Below are positions 1-7,800 of a stretch of DNA of 27,839 nt, one piece after another. Positions within the stretch are counted from its first letter, which is position 1, and every line of letters starts with the position of its first letter. Source of the stretch: UBA2093 sp044340485 (GTDB lineage: Bacteria > Actinomycetota > Acidimicrobiia > Acidimicrobiales > Ilumatobacteraceae); contig JBIITN010000025.1 in assembly GCA_044340485.1 (NCBI GenBank), positions 1 to 27,839 of the forward strand, written 5' to 3'. A model generated the notes under the pieces. That model was not told the origin of the DNA and did not search any database. It worked only from the letters and a program-made list of their open reading frames with translations. Position numbers and translations under genes: made by a program.

Positions 1-50
1 GCAGGCGTACCGCCTAGCGCAGATACACAGCAGGCGTACCGCCTAGCGCA
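1..50. repeat. Two copies of a 21-bp palindromic intergenic repeat
   Basis: Positions 1-21 and 30-50 are identical, a period of 29 bases. Each copy contains the interrupted palindrome AGGCGTACCGCCT (arms of 5 bases around TAC). The first copy touches the window edge, so more copies may lie to the left. The core GGCGTACCG resembles GGCGTGCCG in the 7711-7800 repeats. The role is unknown; a terminator or nucleoid/processing element upstream of trpD is possible. There is no T-tract after the palindromes. Confidence 0.75.
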
Positions 51-93
51 TATCTATTCGTGTGTGTGAGTGCGCACAGTAGATACTTGTTGT

Positions 94-1161
94 ATGAATT
101 CTGACCCGGCATTTGCGGGATGGCCAGCATTAGTGGGTCAACTTTTACAGCGCGACGACTTGTCCGACGAGCGTGCGCATTCTGCTGTAACAGAAATTCT
201 TGAAGGACGAGCAACACCGTCACAGATCGCAGCGTTTTTGATTGCGTTGCGCGCCAAAGGCGAAACTGCAATTGAATTGCAGGGCATGTTACGCGCAGTA
301 AGGGAAGCGTCTATTCATGTATCGCTGTCTCTAGATGTTGCTCAACATGCAATGGACATCGTTGGAACTGGTGGCGATCACAGTCATTCGGTCAATGTGT
401 CCACGATGTCATCACTTGTTGTTGCAGGTGCTGGTGTGCCCGTGTGCAAGCACGGCAATTATGCATCATCATCTGCATGCGGCGCTGCTGATGTGTTGAA
501 AGAACTTGGCGTTGTTATCGAGCTTGATGCGCAAGGTGTTGAAGCATGTATCGCAGAAGCAGGGATGGGGTTTTGTCTTGCACCACGGTTTCATCCGGCA
601 TTTCGCCACGCTGGTCCGACGCGACGTGAAATAGGAGTGCCAACAGCATTCAATTTGTTAGGCCCTATGGCAAACCCTGCTCCCATCGCCAACATGTTGG
701 TTGGAGTCGCTAATCCGGCCATGCTCTCAAATATGGCGTCCGCTCTTATGTCTCGCGGAGTGAAACATGCATGGGTGGTACATGGGCACGGCGGTCTTGA
801 TGAGTTGTCGTTGAGTGGTGACAACAATGTGGTGCAGCTGCACGACAATGACTTGAGTTCTTTCACTGTAAATGCGAAAGATTTCGGTATTGCACCTTCT
901 GGGCTTGATGATGTACGCGGTGGTGACCCAAAGACAAATGCAGCTGCGTGTCACAAATTGTTGAACGGAGAGAAAGGTCCAGTACGTGACATCGTGTCGT
1001 TTAACGCCGGTACCGCTTTGTACATTGCAGGAATCGCGTCTGATGTTGCAGAAGGAATCGAACGCGCGCATGCATCCATTGACTCCGGTGCAGCTCAAGA
1101 AGTGCTCGACTCGATGATTGCCGTCAGTGCAATTCACGGTGCACGATTGGCAGATCAATGA
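94..1161 (+). CDS. trpD: Anthranilate phosphoribosyltransferase
   Basis: This enzyme transfers the phosphoribosyl group of PRPP to anthranilate, the second step of tryptophan synthesis in the cytoplasm. The 355-residue protein has an N-terminal helical domain followed by the PRPP-binding GTGGD at residues 91-95 and the family block KHGNYASSSACG near 119-130, then NLLGPMANPA near 188. Length is normal for the family. ATG at 94 was chosen because it leaves a family-like N-terminus (MNSDPAFAGW); an in-frame GTG at 70 would add eight residues, and neither has a clear ribosome binding site. It overlaps thrB by 4 bases (ATGA), so the two are probably cotranslated, although they serve different amino acid pathways. 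No trp attenuator or other trp gene is visible in the 93 bases upstream. Confidence 0.93.
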   Translation: MNSDPAFAGWPALVGQLLQRDDLSDERAHSAVTEILEGRATPSQIAAFLIALRAKGETAIELQGMLRAVREASIHVSLSLDVAQHAMDIVGTGGDHSHSVNVSTMSSLVVAGAGVPVCKHGNYASSSACGAADVLKELGVVIELDAQGVEACIAEAGMGFCLAPRFHPAFRHAGPTRREIGVPTAFNLLGPMANPAPIANMLVGVANPAMLSNMASALMSRGVKHAWVVHGHGGLDELSLSGDNNVVQLHDNDLSSFTVNAKDFGIAPSGLDDVRGGDPKTNAAACHKLLNGEKGPVRDIVSFNAGTALYIAGIASDVAEGIERAHASIDSGAAQEVLDSMIAVSAIHGARLADQ

Positions 1162-1982
1162 TTCGCGTTCCCGCAACATCGGCCAACTTGGGCCCTGGTT
1201 TTGACGCTCTTGGTATGGCTGTCACGCTGTATGCCGACGTCGGTGTTGTTGGTGTCGACGACATGCCAGACGATGCTCATGAAGCAAACGACACTCATCC
1301 GGCACAAATTGCATTTGTTCTCGCTGGCGGCACTGGTCGTGTGTGGACGTGTACCAACATTCCGATGGGTCGCGGTCTTGGTTTCAGTGGCGCGGTGAGA
1401 ATTGGCGGAGTAGTAGCAGCCGAAGTACAACAACACGGCGCCGATGCGTGGTCGCGCGAAACATCACAGGCTCTTCGCATTGGTACTGAGCTAGAGGGTC
1501 ACGCAGACAATGTCGCAGCATCGCTGTATGGGTCGATTGTGGCTACAGCAGATGGTCGTGTAGTCAAGATCACAACGCCTCTCGATCCGGTATTTGTTGC
1601 GTGGGTTCCATCGTTTACAACATCGACAAACGAGTCACGCACAACTCTTGGACCTGTGATTGCATTTGACGATGCCGTCTTCAACATCGGGAGAACCGCT
1701 TTGTTGGTTGCGGCATTTGCCGCCGGCGATGTTGCGACATTGGCCGCAGCAACCCAAGACCGGTTACATCAAGACGTACGCTTTTCCGTGGCTGAACGTT
1801 CCCGCGATGCTCTTGCGGCTGGCCTTGCCGCTGGCGCGTGGTGCGGATGGTTGTCGGGTTCTGGGCCAACGGTTGCCTTGCTGTGTGATGCGAAAGACGC
1901 CGATGCCATCTGTGGAGCATTGCCCGCAGATGGCAGTGCAAAACAACTGCGGATCGACCACGACGGCGCTCGGATCATCTAA
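1158..1982 (+). CDS. thrB: Homoserine kinase (GHMP family)
   Basis: The predicted enzyme phosphorylates L-homoserine with ATP on the way to threonine. The N-terminus IRVPATSANLGPGFDALGMA is the classic homoserine kinase opening, and LSGSGPTVALL near residues 228-238 is the C-terminal GHMP glycine motif. The ATP-binding loop reads PMGRGLGFSGA (about 69-79) where the family usually has GLGSSAA, so Phe76 replaces the first serine and Gly78 an alanine. At 274 residues it is somewhat shorter than typical members (about 300). The start ATG overlaps the trpD stop. No thrA or thrC lies beside it. Assignment to ThrB is strong from the N-terminus; full activity is less certain because of the altered loop. 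Confidence 0.87.
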   Translation: MIRVPATSANLGPGFDALGMAVTLYADVGVVGVDDMPDDAHEANDTHPAQIAFVLAGGTGRVWTCTNIPMGRGLGFSGAVRIGGVVAAEVQQHGADAWSRETSQALRIGTELEGHADNVAASLYGSIVATADGRVVKITTPLDPVFVAWVPSFTTSTNESRTTLGPVIAFDDAVFNIGRTALLVAAFAAGDVATLAAATQDRLHQDVRFSVAERSRDALAAGLAAGAWCGWLSGSGPTVALLCDAKDADAICGALPADGSAKQLRIDHDGARII

Positions 1983-2025
1983 GCGCTATTCAAAGTGTGT
2001 AACACCCCACGTGAATACTGGGGAC

Positions 2026-2271
2026 ATGCCCAGCCCGTCAGATCCCCATACAGATACCGCCACTTTTTTCATTGGCGAACCAACGTTTGTCATCTCGTGT
2101 GACACGTGTGTCATGAAAGACACCGATGCCTGCAACGACTGCATGATGAGCTATTTATGTGATCGCCCAGAAGATGGGGCGGTAATTCTCGACTTGCAGG
2201 AACTTCGTGAGGTGAAATTGCTCGCACAGGCTGGTTTGGTGCCTACGCTTCGGCACCGTGCCACCGGATAA
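2026..2271 (+). CDS. Small cysteine-rich conserved-looking protein
   Basis: I do not recognise a named family. The 81-residue product has a disordered-looking N-terminus (MPSPSDPHTD), then a cysteine cluster CDTC-(8)-CNDC-(4)-C that could bind zinc or an iron-sulfur cluster, and an acidic/leucine-rich C-terminal half (AVILDLQELREVKLLAQAGL). It lies 43 bases after thrB and overlaps the queG start by 14 bases in another frame, which supports translation. ATG 2026 is preceded almost directly by GGGGA, too close for ideal pairing; in-frame GTG 2011 is an alternative. CCCCA (2005-2009) can pair with TGGGG (2019-2023) and would cover that purine stretch. Function is unknown. Confidence 0.65.
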   Translation: MPSPSDPHTDTATFFIGEPTFVISCDTCVMKDTDACNDCMMSYLCDRPEDGAVILDLQELREVKLLAQAGLVPTLRHRATG

Positions 2272-3499
2272 TCCCACACGTAAACGCACTCGCAAGGTCT
2301 CTGGTCCTTTGCCCGCCGGGGCCTCGTATTGGGAGCAATTGCGCGCTATCGGTGTTGCGAGCGGACTTGATGCGATCGGAGTTGCGCCGGCTACACGCAT
2401 GGAGCGCGCACTCGCAGCAATTAATGAGCGAATAGATAACCACTTGGTGAACGAGATGCAGTTCACGTTTCGCAATCCCATGCGCTCCAGCTCTCCTCAG
2501 ATGTCAGTGGAAGGTGCGCGTTCCATCATTGTTGGGGTGCGATCGTATGCGCGTGATGTCGATCTGCACCTCGATAACGACGATGTCGATTCGGAAACGC
2601 AGCACATAGATAGAGATTCTGACAAGACGTTCACAAGTAGCACCGCGCGCGTCGCGCGATATGCATGGGCAGATCACAATGAAGGCCTGAAACAATCATT
2701 ATTTGCGGTTATGCGACGGCTGCGAGACGATGGCCATCGTGCGGTGGTGTTCGCTGATGACAATTCAATTGTTGATCGCGAAACTGCGTACCTCGCAGGA
2801 ATCGGCTGGTATGGAAAAAATGCGAATTTGTTGTTGCCGTCTGCGGGCAGTTTTTTCGTGATCGGTTGTGTGGTGACCACAGCAGAATTGCCTATTGGAG
2901 CACCCATAGAGGACGGTTGTGGTGCGTGTTCGAGATGTATTCCTGCATGTCCCACTGCAGCCATTGTTTCTCCAGGTGTTATTGATGGCAATCGTTGTCT
3001 GTCGTGGCTACTTCAAAAACCTGGTGTATTTGATCGTGACTATCGGGTGGCGTTGCACGATCGTATTTATGGTTGTGATGATTGCCAAACATCGTGTCCA
3101 CAAACTGTTCGACGTTCAGTGCCTGTTCAGATATCCACCACGGTGTCTCGTCCTACGTTGCCGGCACGTGCGACAATTGATGTTGAATGGTTGTTACATG
3201 CAGACGACGAAGCAGTGATGGCGGTGTGTGAGCATTGGTACACGCATCAGCGTGATGCACGCTGGATTCGTCGTAACGCACTTATCATTTTGGGAAACAT
3301 CGGTCAGCCCACACGTGAAAGTGTTCATGGCATCATCGCGCGTTACGCGACACACTCCGATGCAATGTTGCGGTCTCACGCCGTGTGGGCAGCAGCGCGT
3401 CTTGGGTATACAGATGTCATCGCGGGTGCGCGCGGGGATGTTGATCCGATGGTGAAAGACGAACTAGATCATCTTCCTGATGCACGGGTGGGTGTATGA
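2258..3499 (+). CDS. queG: Epoxyqueuosine reductase
   Basis: QueG is the cobalamin and iron-sulfur enzyme that reduces epoxyqueuosine to queuosine in the wobble position of GUN tRNAs. The 413-residue product shows the family block AGIGWYGKN (about 180-188) and two [4Fe-4S] cysteine sets: C221-x2-C224-x2-C227-x3-C231 followed by P, and C247 with C273-x2-C276-x3-C280 followed by P. The C-terminal 110 residues look like HEAT-type repeats (RRNALIILGNIG, LRSHAVWAAARLG), as in known QueG. The GTG start at 2258 has no obvious ribosome binding site and depends on coupling to the small upstream gene. A low-complexity acidic insert (about 101-125) precedes the catalytic part. Its stop overlaps the next start (ATGA). 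No other queuosine genes are in view, so the cell may salvage queuine or carry them elsewhere. Confidence 0.92.
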   Translation: MPPDNPTRKRTRKVSGPLPAGASYWEQLRAIGVASGLDAIGVAPATRMERALAAINERIDNHLVNEMQFTFRNPMRSSSPQMSVEGARSIIVGVRSYARDVDLHLDNDDVDSETQHIDRDSDKTFTSSTARVARYAWADHNEGLKQSLFAVMRRLRDDGHRAVVFADDNSIVDRETAYLAGIGWYGKNANLLLPSAGSFFVIGCVVTTAELPIGAPIEDGCGACSRCIPACPTAAIVSPGVIDGNRCLSWLLQKPGVFDRDYRVALHDRIYGCDDCQTSCPQTVRRSVPVQISTTVSRPTLPARATIDVEWLLHADDEAVMAVCEHWYTHQRDARWIRRNALIILGNIGQPTRESVHGIIARYATHSDAMLRSHAVWAAARLGYTDVIAGARGDVDPMVKDELDHLPDARVGV

Positions 3500-4617
3500 A
3501 GCATCTGCTGGTCACTAATGACTTCCCACCAAAAATAGGTGGCATTCAATCGCTGCTGTGGGAGTGGTGGCGCCGCTTACCACCAGAGAGCTTTGCGGTG
3601 TTGACGTCGCCATATGACGGGGCAGAACAATTTGATGCAGAGCAACCATTCCTCATTCGCCGCACGCGCGAGCCATGGTTGCTGCCTCATCCGTTTATGG
3701 TGAAGCGCATCAATGAGATGGTGCGCGAAGTTGGTGCCGACATCGTCGTGCTTGATCCTGCGGTGCCGCTTGGCATTGTTGGCCCGTATCTCGATGTGCC
3801 CTACGACGTGGTCCTTCACGGTGCCGAAGTAACAGTTCCAGGCCGTTTGCCCATATCACGAGCGTTGTTGTCTCGCACATTGCGTCATGCGCGTCACATT
3901 GTTGCAGCCGGTGGATATCCCGCTCGAGAAGCAGAGCGCGCGGCACGCGCACAACTGCCCATTACTGTGGTGCAACCTGGGGTCGATATACAACGTTTTC
4001 ACCCTTTGAATGCAGAAGAACAACGTGCTGCGCGAGACGAGTTTGGCATTAGTCACACCAGTGAAGTTGTGCTGTGTGTGAGTCGATTGGTTCCACGAAA
4101 AGGTTTCGACACGGTAATTCGCGCAGCGGCACAGTTGTCGCATCGTCGACCAGATCTGCAAGTAATTATCGCTAGTTCGGGTCGTGATGAAAAGCGACTT
4201 CAAAAACTGGCATCAACGTTGCGCGCACCAGTGCGATTTCTTGGTCGCGTCGACCATGATGCATTGCCAAGGCTGTACGGATGTGCAGATGTGTTCACCA
4301 TGATGTGTCGCAACAGGTGGGGTGGACTTGAACAAGAAGGCTTTGGCATTGTGTTCCTCGAGGCGGCCGCATGTGCGGTGCCACAAATTGCGGGAGACAG
4401 CGGTGGCGCTGCTGAAGCTGTAGAAGATGGCGAGACAGGAATTGTGTTGTCCGACCCAACAGATGTCGCGGCGTTGGCTCGCTCGCTTGACACTTTGCTA
4501 TCTGACCCTGCACGCATGCAACAGATGGGACAGGCGTCTCGTCATCGAGCCGAGGCCGATTTTTCTTACGAGGTTTTGGCGCGACGTTTGGCGCGATCCC
4601 TCGGTGTGGTGTCATGA
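3496..4617 (+). CDS. GT4 glycosyltransferase, PimB'-like mannosyltransferase
   Basis: The 373-residue protein is a two-domain GT-B glycosyltransferase of family GT4. It opens with LLVTNDFPPKIGGIQS, closely resembling the opening of actinobacterial PimB' (the second mannosyltransferase of phosphatidylinositol mannoside synthesis). It keeps the PGVD linker (PGVDIQRFHP), the C-terminal CVSRLVPRKGFDTVI donor-site segment, MMCRNRWGGLEQEGFGIVFLEA split by the usual E-x7-E type motif, and GDSGGAAEAV. Expected location is the cytoplasmic face of the membrane, with GDP-mannose as donor and a polyprenyl- or inositol-lipid as acceptor. The specific acceptor cannot be read from sequence. It overlaps queG and the next membrane-protein gene by 4 bases each. 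A plain GT4 acting on another lipid is the main alternative. Confidence 0.85.
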   Translation: MKHLLVTNDFPPKIGGIQSLLWEWWRRLPPESFAVLTSPYDGAEQFDAEQPFLIRRTREPWLLPHPFMVKRINEMVREVGADIVVLDPAVPLGIVGPYLDVPYDVVLHGAEVTVPGRLPISRALLSRTLRHARHIVAAGGYPAREAERAARAQLPITVVQPGVDIQRFHPLNAEEQRAARDEFGISHTSEVVLCVSRLVPRKGFDTVIRAAAQLSHRRPDLQVIIASSGRDEKRLQKLASTLRAPVRFLGRVDHDALPRLYGCADVFTMMCRNRWGGLEQEGFGIVFLEAAACAVPQIAGDSGGAAEAVEDGETGIVLSDPTDVAALARSLDTLLSDPARMQQMGQASRHRAEADFSYEVLARRLARSLGVVS

Positions 4618-5159
4618 TGGCGTCGATGTCTGAGCAGGCCACGCGTGAACCGTTCTTTCAGATTCCCGACACGGGACGTCTCATCGTGCAAACAAACCTG
4701 GTGTTGACGGTGATGTTTATTGTGGCGTCAGCCATCGCGGTAACTGTTTTTGATCAGCCATGGAAGTCAATCGCTGTGGCGGTTTCGCTTTTGTGTTTCA
4801 CCGTTGGTGTTGTGGCATTTTTATGGGGCTACTGGAGTGCAGTGCAACGCAGTCGCGAAGATGAAATCGGTGTTGCTGTTTTGTATTTCCTGATGGATGG
4901 AGTGGCGCCACTGCCTGTGTCACGAATCATGAATTGGTTACTCGGCGTGCAGTGTGCGGTTGCACTTGGAGCCGCGTTATCGCGACCATCAACAGATGGT
5001 AAGCCCGGCAGCACCCTCGCATTTGGCATCTTGGTGCCGATGCTTGGTCTTGGCTTAAGTGGTCTATGGGGTGCTCTCCATGGCACTTTTCGGCCACGCA
5101 TTATTGACGAACCGTCCAGGGTGTCCGATGTGGACGATGAGAACGGGCAAGATGTATAG
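4614..5159 (+). CDS. Membrane protein with four predicted helices
   Basis: No named family is recognised. The 181-residue product has four hydrophobic segments: about residues 22-44 (LIVQTNLVLTVMFIVASAIA), 46-70 (SIAVAVSLLCFTVGVVAFLW), 103-121 and 134-152 (FGILVPMLGLGLSGLWGAL), with an acidic soluble C-terminus ending DVDDENGQDV. A loop between helices 2 and 3 carries SREDEIGVAVLYFL. The start ATG overlaps the stop of the glycosyltransferase gene, and the SRPBCC gene follows after 2 bases, so it belongs to the same transcription unit and may work with the envelope glycosyltransferase. Second ATG at 4617 (out of the overlap) and 4626 are possible starts. Confidence 0.85.
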   Translation: MMASMSEQATREPFFQIPDTGRLIVQTNLVLTVMFIVASAIAVTVFDQPWKSIAVAVSLLCFTVGVVAFLWGYWSAVQRSREDEIGVAVLYFLMDGVAPLPVSRIMNWLLGVQCAVALGAALSRPSTDGKPGSTLAFGILVPMLGLGLSGLWGALHGTFRPRIIDEPSRVSDVDDENGQDV

Positions 5160-5161
5160 GT

Positions 5162-5593
5162 ATGACAGACAGGGCAGCACAGACCACTCTTATTAACGCT
5201 CCGCTCGACAAGTGCGTTTCGGTGGTCCTTGATTTCGAGGCCTATCCCGAATGGGCAAAAGATGTGAAGCTTGCCAAAGTACGTGAGCGCGACGAACAGG
5301 GTCGTGCGACCGAAGTTGAATTCCGCGCATCAGCTCTTGGGCGCAGTACTCACTACACCTTGAAGTACGACTATTCCGAAGCACCCAATCGCGTGTCGTG
5401 GCATCTCGTTGATGGCGACATCATGCGCTCATTACAGGGCGCATATTCGTTCTTGGAAGTCGATGGCGGCACGCAGGTGTTTTACGAACTCGACATTGAG
5501 TTAGTTATTCCATTGCCAGGTTTTGTGAAGCGCCGTGCCGAGGCACGCATTCTCGACAGTGTGAAGGAACTCAAAGCTCGCGCTGAGTCGTGA
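5162..5593 (+). CDS. SRPBCC-fold (polyketide cyclase/START-like) protein
   Basis: The 143-residue product fits the SRPBCC lipid-binding fold of the 'polyketide cyclase/coenzyme Q-binding' type. It begins with the typical strand and helix INAPLDKCVSVVLDFEAYPEW, has alternating beta strands (TEVEFRASALGRSTHYTLKY; GTQVFYELDIELVIPLPGF) and ends in a long amphipathic helix KRRAEARILDSVKELKARAE. Mycobacteria carry a similar small SRPBCC gene close to pimB', so the linkage with the upstream PimB'-like gene is suggestive of a lipid-carrier role, which is inference. Its GTGA overlap with the ROK kinase gene indicates cotranslation. No catalytic residues can be named. Confidence 0.88.
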   Translation: MTDRAAQTTLINAPLDKCVSVVLDFEAYPEWAKDVKLAKVRERDEQGRATEVEFRASALGRSTHYTLKYDYSEAPNRVSWHLVDGDIMRSLQGAYSFLEVDGGTQVFYELDIELVIPLPGFVKRRAEARILDSVKELKARAES

Positions 5594-6480
5594 CTGTCAA
5601 CGTCGCGCGAATCGGTATCGATGTCGGCGGCACGAAATGTCTTGGTGTCGTCCTTAATGGCGAACACACTGTTATAGATACTGTGCGTCGACCGACTCCG
5701 TCGGCACGCGACCTGGTTGATGTGTTGTGTGACATTGTGAATGAGCTACGTGGTGAAGTGCCGTTCTCACAGAGTGTCTCGGTCGGTGTTGGCGTGCCTG
5801 GCCTAGTTACTTTTGACGGCACGTTCCGAGCATCGCCGCACATTGCGGGTGTTGTTGATATTCCTGTTGCAACACTCATGACGGAACAACTGAACACAGC
5901 GGTGCGAGTTGATAATGACGCCACTGCCGCCACGTATGCGGAGTGGAAAATTGGTGCTGCCTGCAACGCCACCGATGCAATTGTTGTCACGCTTGGGACG
6001 GGAATTGGTGGAGGAATTATTTCGGGTGGACAACTGCAACGGGGTGCACACGGCCACGCCGGCGAATTTGGCCACATGGTGGTCAATGTTGAAGGTGACG
6101 AGTGTGTATGTGGCCAGCGAGGCTGCTGGGAGTTGTACGCATCGGGAAGTGCGCTTCGTACCTTGTCTGGCGGCCTCGAGGGGGAAGAGGTGATGAACCG
6201 TGCGGCTGGCGGAGACCAAGATGCGATCGCTGTCGTTCATGTTTTCTCCCAGTGGGTGGCACAAGGTCTTGCTGGACTGGTCAATGTGCTCGATCCCGAG
6301 GTGGTGGTCATCGGAGGAGGCGTGGTACGAGCAGGTGATCTCTTTCTCGATCACGTAGAGCATTACCTGGCCACGTATGCATACGGTGCTCGCACACGTG
6401 ACTTGCCCACGATTGTCCCCGCACAATTAGGTGATCATGCAGGGGCAATTGGCAGTGCGCTACTGGGTGCTCTCCAATAA
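5590..6480 (+). CDS. ROK-family glucokinase
   Basis: Predicted ATP-dependent glucokinase in the cytoplasm, making glucose 6-phosphate. The 296-residue sequence contains the ATP phosphate motif IGIDVGGTKCLGVVL at the N-terminus, the sugar-binding DNDATAATYAEW (about 108-119), the LGTGIGGGIISGG glycine loop, the ROK zinc/sugar signature GEFGHMVVN followed by CVCGQRGCWELYASG (zinc ligands His plus three Cys), and the C-terminal IGGGVV. Length is typical for a kinase rather than a repressor, and there is no N-terminal helix-turn-helix. GTG start overlaps the upstream stop. Phosphorylation of another hexose such as N-acetylglucosamine or mannose is a realistic alternative. Confidence 0.9.
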   Translation: MTVNVARIGIDVGGTKCLGVVLNGEHTVIDTVRRPTPSARDLVDVLCDIVNELRGEVPFSQSVSVGVGVPGLVTFDGTFRASPHIAGVVDIPVATLMTEQLNTAVRVDNDATAATYAEWKIGAACNATDAIVVTLGTGIGGGIISGGQLQRGAHGHAGEFGHMVVNVEGDECVCGQRGCWELYASGSALRTLSGGLEGEEVMNRAAGGDQDAIAVVHVFSQWVAQGLAGLVNVLDPEVVVIGGGVVRAGDLFLDHVEHYLATYAYGARTRDLPTIVPAQLGDHAGAIGSALLGALQ

Positions 6481-6491
6481 GGTTGCCCCCG

Positions 6492-7703
6492 ATGGAATTT
6501 CGCCGCATAACTAATCTGCCCCCGTACGTCTTCACCATCATCAATGGTCTAAAGACAGAAGCGCGTCGCGCTGGTGTCGATGTGATCGACCTCGGCTTTG
6601 GCAATCCTGATTTGCCATCTCCCGACATCGCGGTGGAAAAACTTGCAGAAGCGGCTCACAATGCTCGCAATCATCGCTATTCGGTATCGCGCGGACTTCC
6701 AAAACTTCGTGAAGCAGTAGCCGCGTTGTACAAGCGCAATTGGGATGTCGACCTCGATGTTGAGATGGAGATCACCAACACGATCGGATCAAAAGAAGGC
6801 TTCAGTCACCTCATGTGGGTGTTGCTTGATCGCGGCGACGCCGCCATTGTTCCAAGTCCCAGTTATCCCATTCATATTTACGGGCCACTTTTCGCTGGTG
6901 CCGATTTGCGTCAAGTGCCAATGCGCAGCTTGTCCGACCCGCTTGCTCGCGAAGACTTTGCTGGTGATTTTTTCAACAATCTTGAAACCGCGTACAACGT
7001 GGGTTGGCCAAAACCGCGCGTATTAGTGATTTCATTTCCGCACAACCCCACCGGTGCAACTGTTGATCTCGATTTCATGCAGCGCGTTGTAGATTTTTGT
7101 CGTGAACGCGAAATGATTGTCGTCCACGACTTCGCGTATGCCGACATCGGTTTTGATGGTCACAAGCCTCCGTCGATTCTGCAAGCCAAAGGTGCAAAAG
7201 AATGTGCTGTTGAGTTGTATTCAATGACAAAGAGTTTCTCAATGGCCGGATGGCGTGTGGCGTTCTTGGTGGGAAACAGAGATGTGGTCCAAGCTCTTGT
7301 GAAGTTGAAGAGCTATCTCGATTATGGAACGTTCCAACCCATTCAGATTGCTGCAACTGTGACGATGAATGAAGCGGCTGATTATCCACACGAGATTTGT
7401 GCCGCGTATCACTCGCGTCGTGATGCACTCATTGACGGTCTCGAACGAATCGGTTGGGACATACCAAAGCCAAAAGGTTCGATGTTTGTGTGGGCACAGA
7501 TTCCCGAGCCATACCAACATATGAATTCTGTCGAGTTCTGTTCTCACCTCGTTCGCGAAGCAGAAGTGGCATTGTCGCCTGGCGTCGGATTTGGCCCCGG
7601 TGGCGAAGGGTTTGTGCGCTTTGCGTTGATCGAGAACGAGCAACGCATCAGACAAGGCATTGCCAACTTAAAGCGTGGCTTACCCAAGCTCATCGGCTAC
7701 TAG
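6492..7703 (+). CDS. alaC: AlaC-like pyridoxal-phosphate aminotransferase
   Basis: A fold-type I class I/II aminotransferase that should make alanine from pyruvate and glutamate. It follows E. coli AlaC closely: FRRITNLPPYVFTIINGLK at the start, SRGLPKLREAVAALY, GSKEGFSHLMW, PSPSYPIHIYG, FPHNPTGATVDLDF, HDFAYADIGFDG, and the Schiff-base lysine in SMTKSFSMAGWR (Lys247). The C-terminal VRFALIENEQRIRQGI holds the substrate-carboxylate arginine. At 403 residues the length matches. ATG 6492 is chosen because AAGG at 6479-6482 lies about 9 bases upstream; TTG 6483 would leave no room for a ribosome binding site. It follows the ROK gene by 11 bases and ends in front of the palindromic repeat block. 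LL-diaminopimelate aminotransferase is a related alternative but MurE-type context does not decide it. Confidence 0.9.
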   Translation: MEFRRITNLPPYVFTIINGLKTEARRAGVDVIDLGFGNPDLPSPDIAVEKLAEAAHNARNHRYSVSRGLPKLREAVAALYKRNWDVDLDVEMEITNTIGSKEGFSHLMWVLLDRGDAAIVPSPSYPIHIYGPLFAGADLRQVPMRSLSDPLAREDFAGDFFNNLETAYNVGWPKPRVLVISFPHNPTGATVDLDFMQRVVDFCREREMIVVHDFAYADIGFDGHKPPSILQAKGAKECAVELYSMTKSFSMAGWRVAFLVGNRDVVQALVKLKSYLDYGTFQPIQIAATVTMNEAADYPHEICAAYHSRRDALIDGLERIGWDIPKPKGSMFVWAQIPEPYQHMNSVEFCSHLVREAEVALSPGVGFGPGGEGFVRFALIENEQRIRQGIANLKRGLPKLIGY

Positions 7704-7710
7704 TTCCTTA

Positions 7711-7800
7711 ATGCACGGCGTGCCGTGCGATCAGGCTCAAGTGCACGGCGTGCCGTGCGATCAGGCTCAAGTGCACGGCGTGCCGTACGATCAGGTTCAG
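7711..7800. repeat. Three tandem 30-bp palindrome-bearing repeats
   Basis: Three copies of a 30-base unit run at 7711-7740, 7741-7770 and 7771-7800. Copies 1 and 2 differ at their first base only; copy 3 differs by three changes. Each holds GCACGGCGTGCCGTGC, able to form a 6-bp stem with a 4-base loop, separated by GATCAGGCTCAA. The block fills the convergent gap between the aminotransferase and glpK, and the glpK stop codon lies inside copy 3. Position suggests a bidirectional transcription end or structural element, but no T-tracts are present, so termination is not shown. Confidence 0.85.

Noticed and set aside
1..50. Possible end of a CRISPR array, because two identical repeats are spaced 29 bases apart.
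   Set aside because: The spacer is only 8-9 bases, repeats are 21 bases with a short palindrome, and no cas gene is present. The 7711-7800 block likewise has constant, not variable, spacers.
1660..2025. An upstream extension of the small cysteine-rich gene inside thrB.
   Set aside because: It lies in another frame of thrB coding sequence; the cysteine block and spacing fit a start at or near 2026.
5571..6426. Long minus-strand open frames opposite the ROK kinase gene (up to 207 codons).
   Set aside because: They are antisense to a gene with intact ROK motifs and show no recognisable protein pattern or ribosome binding site.
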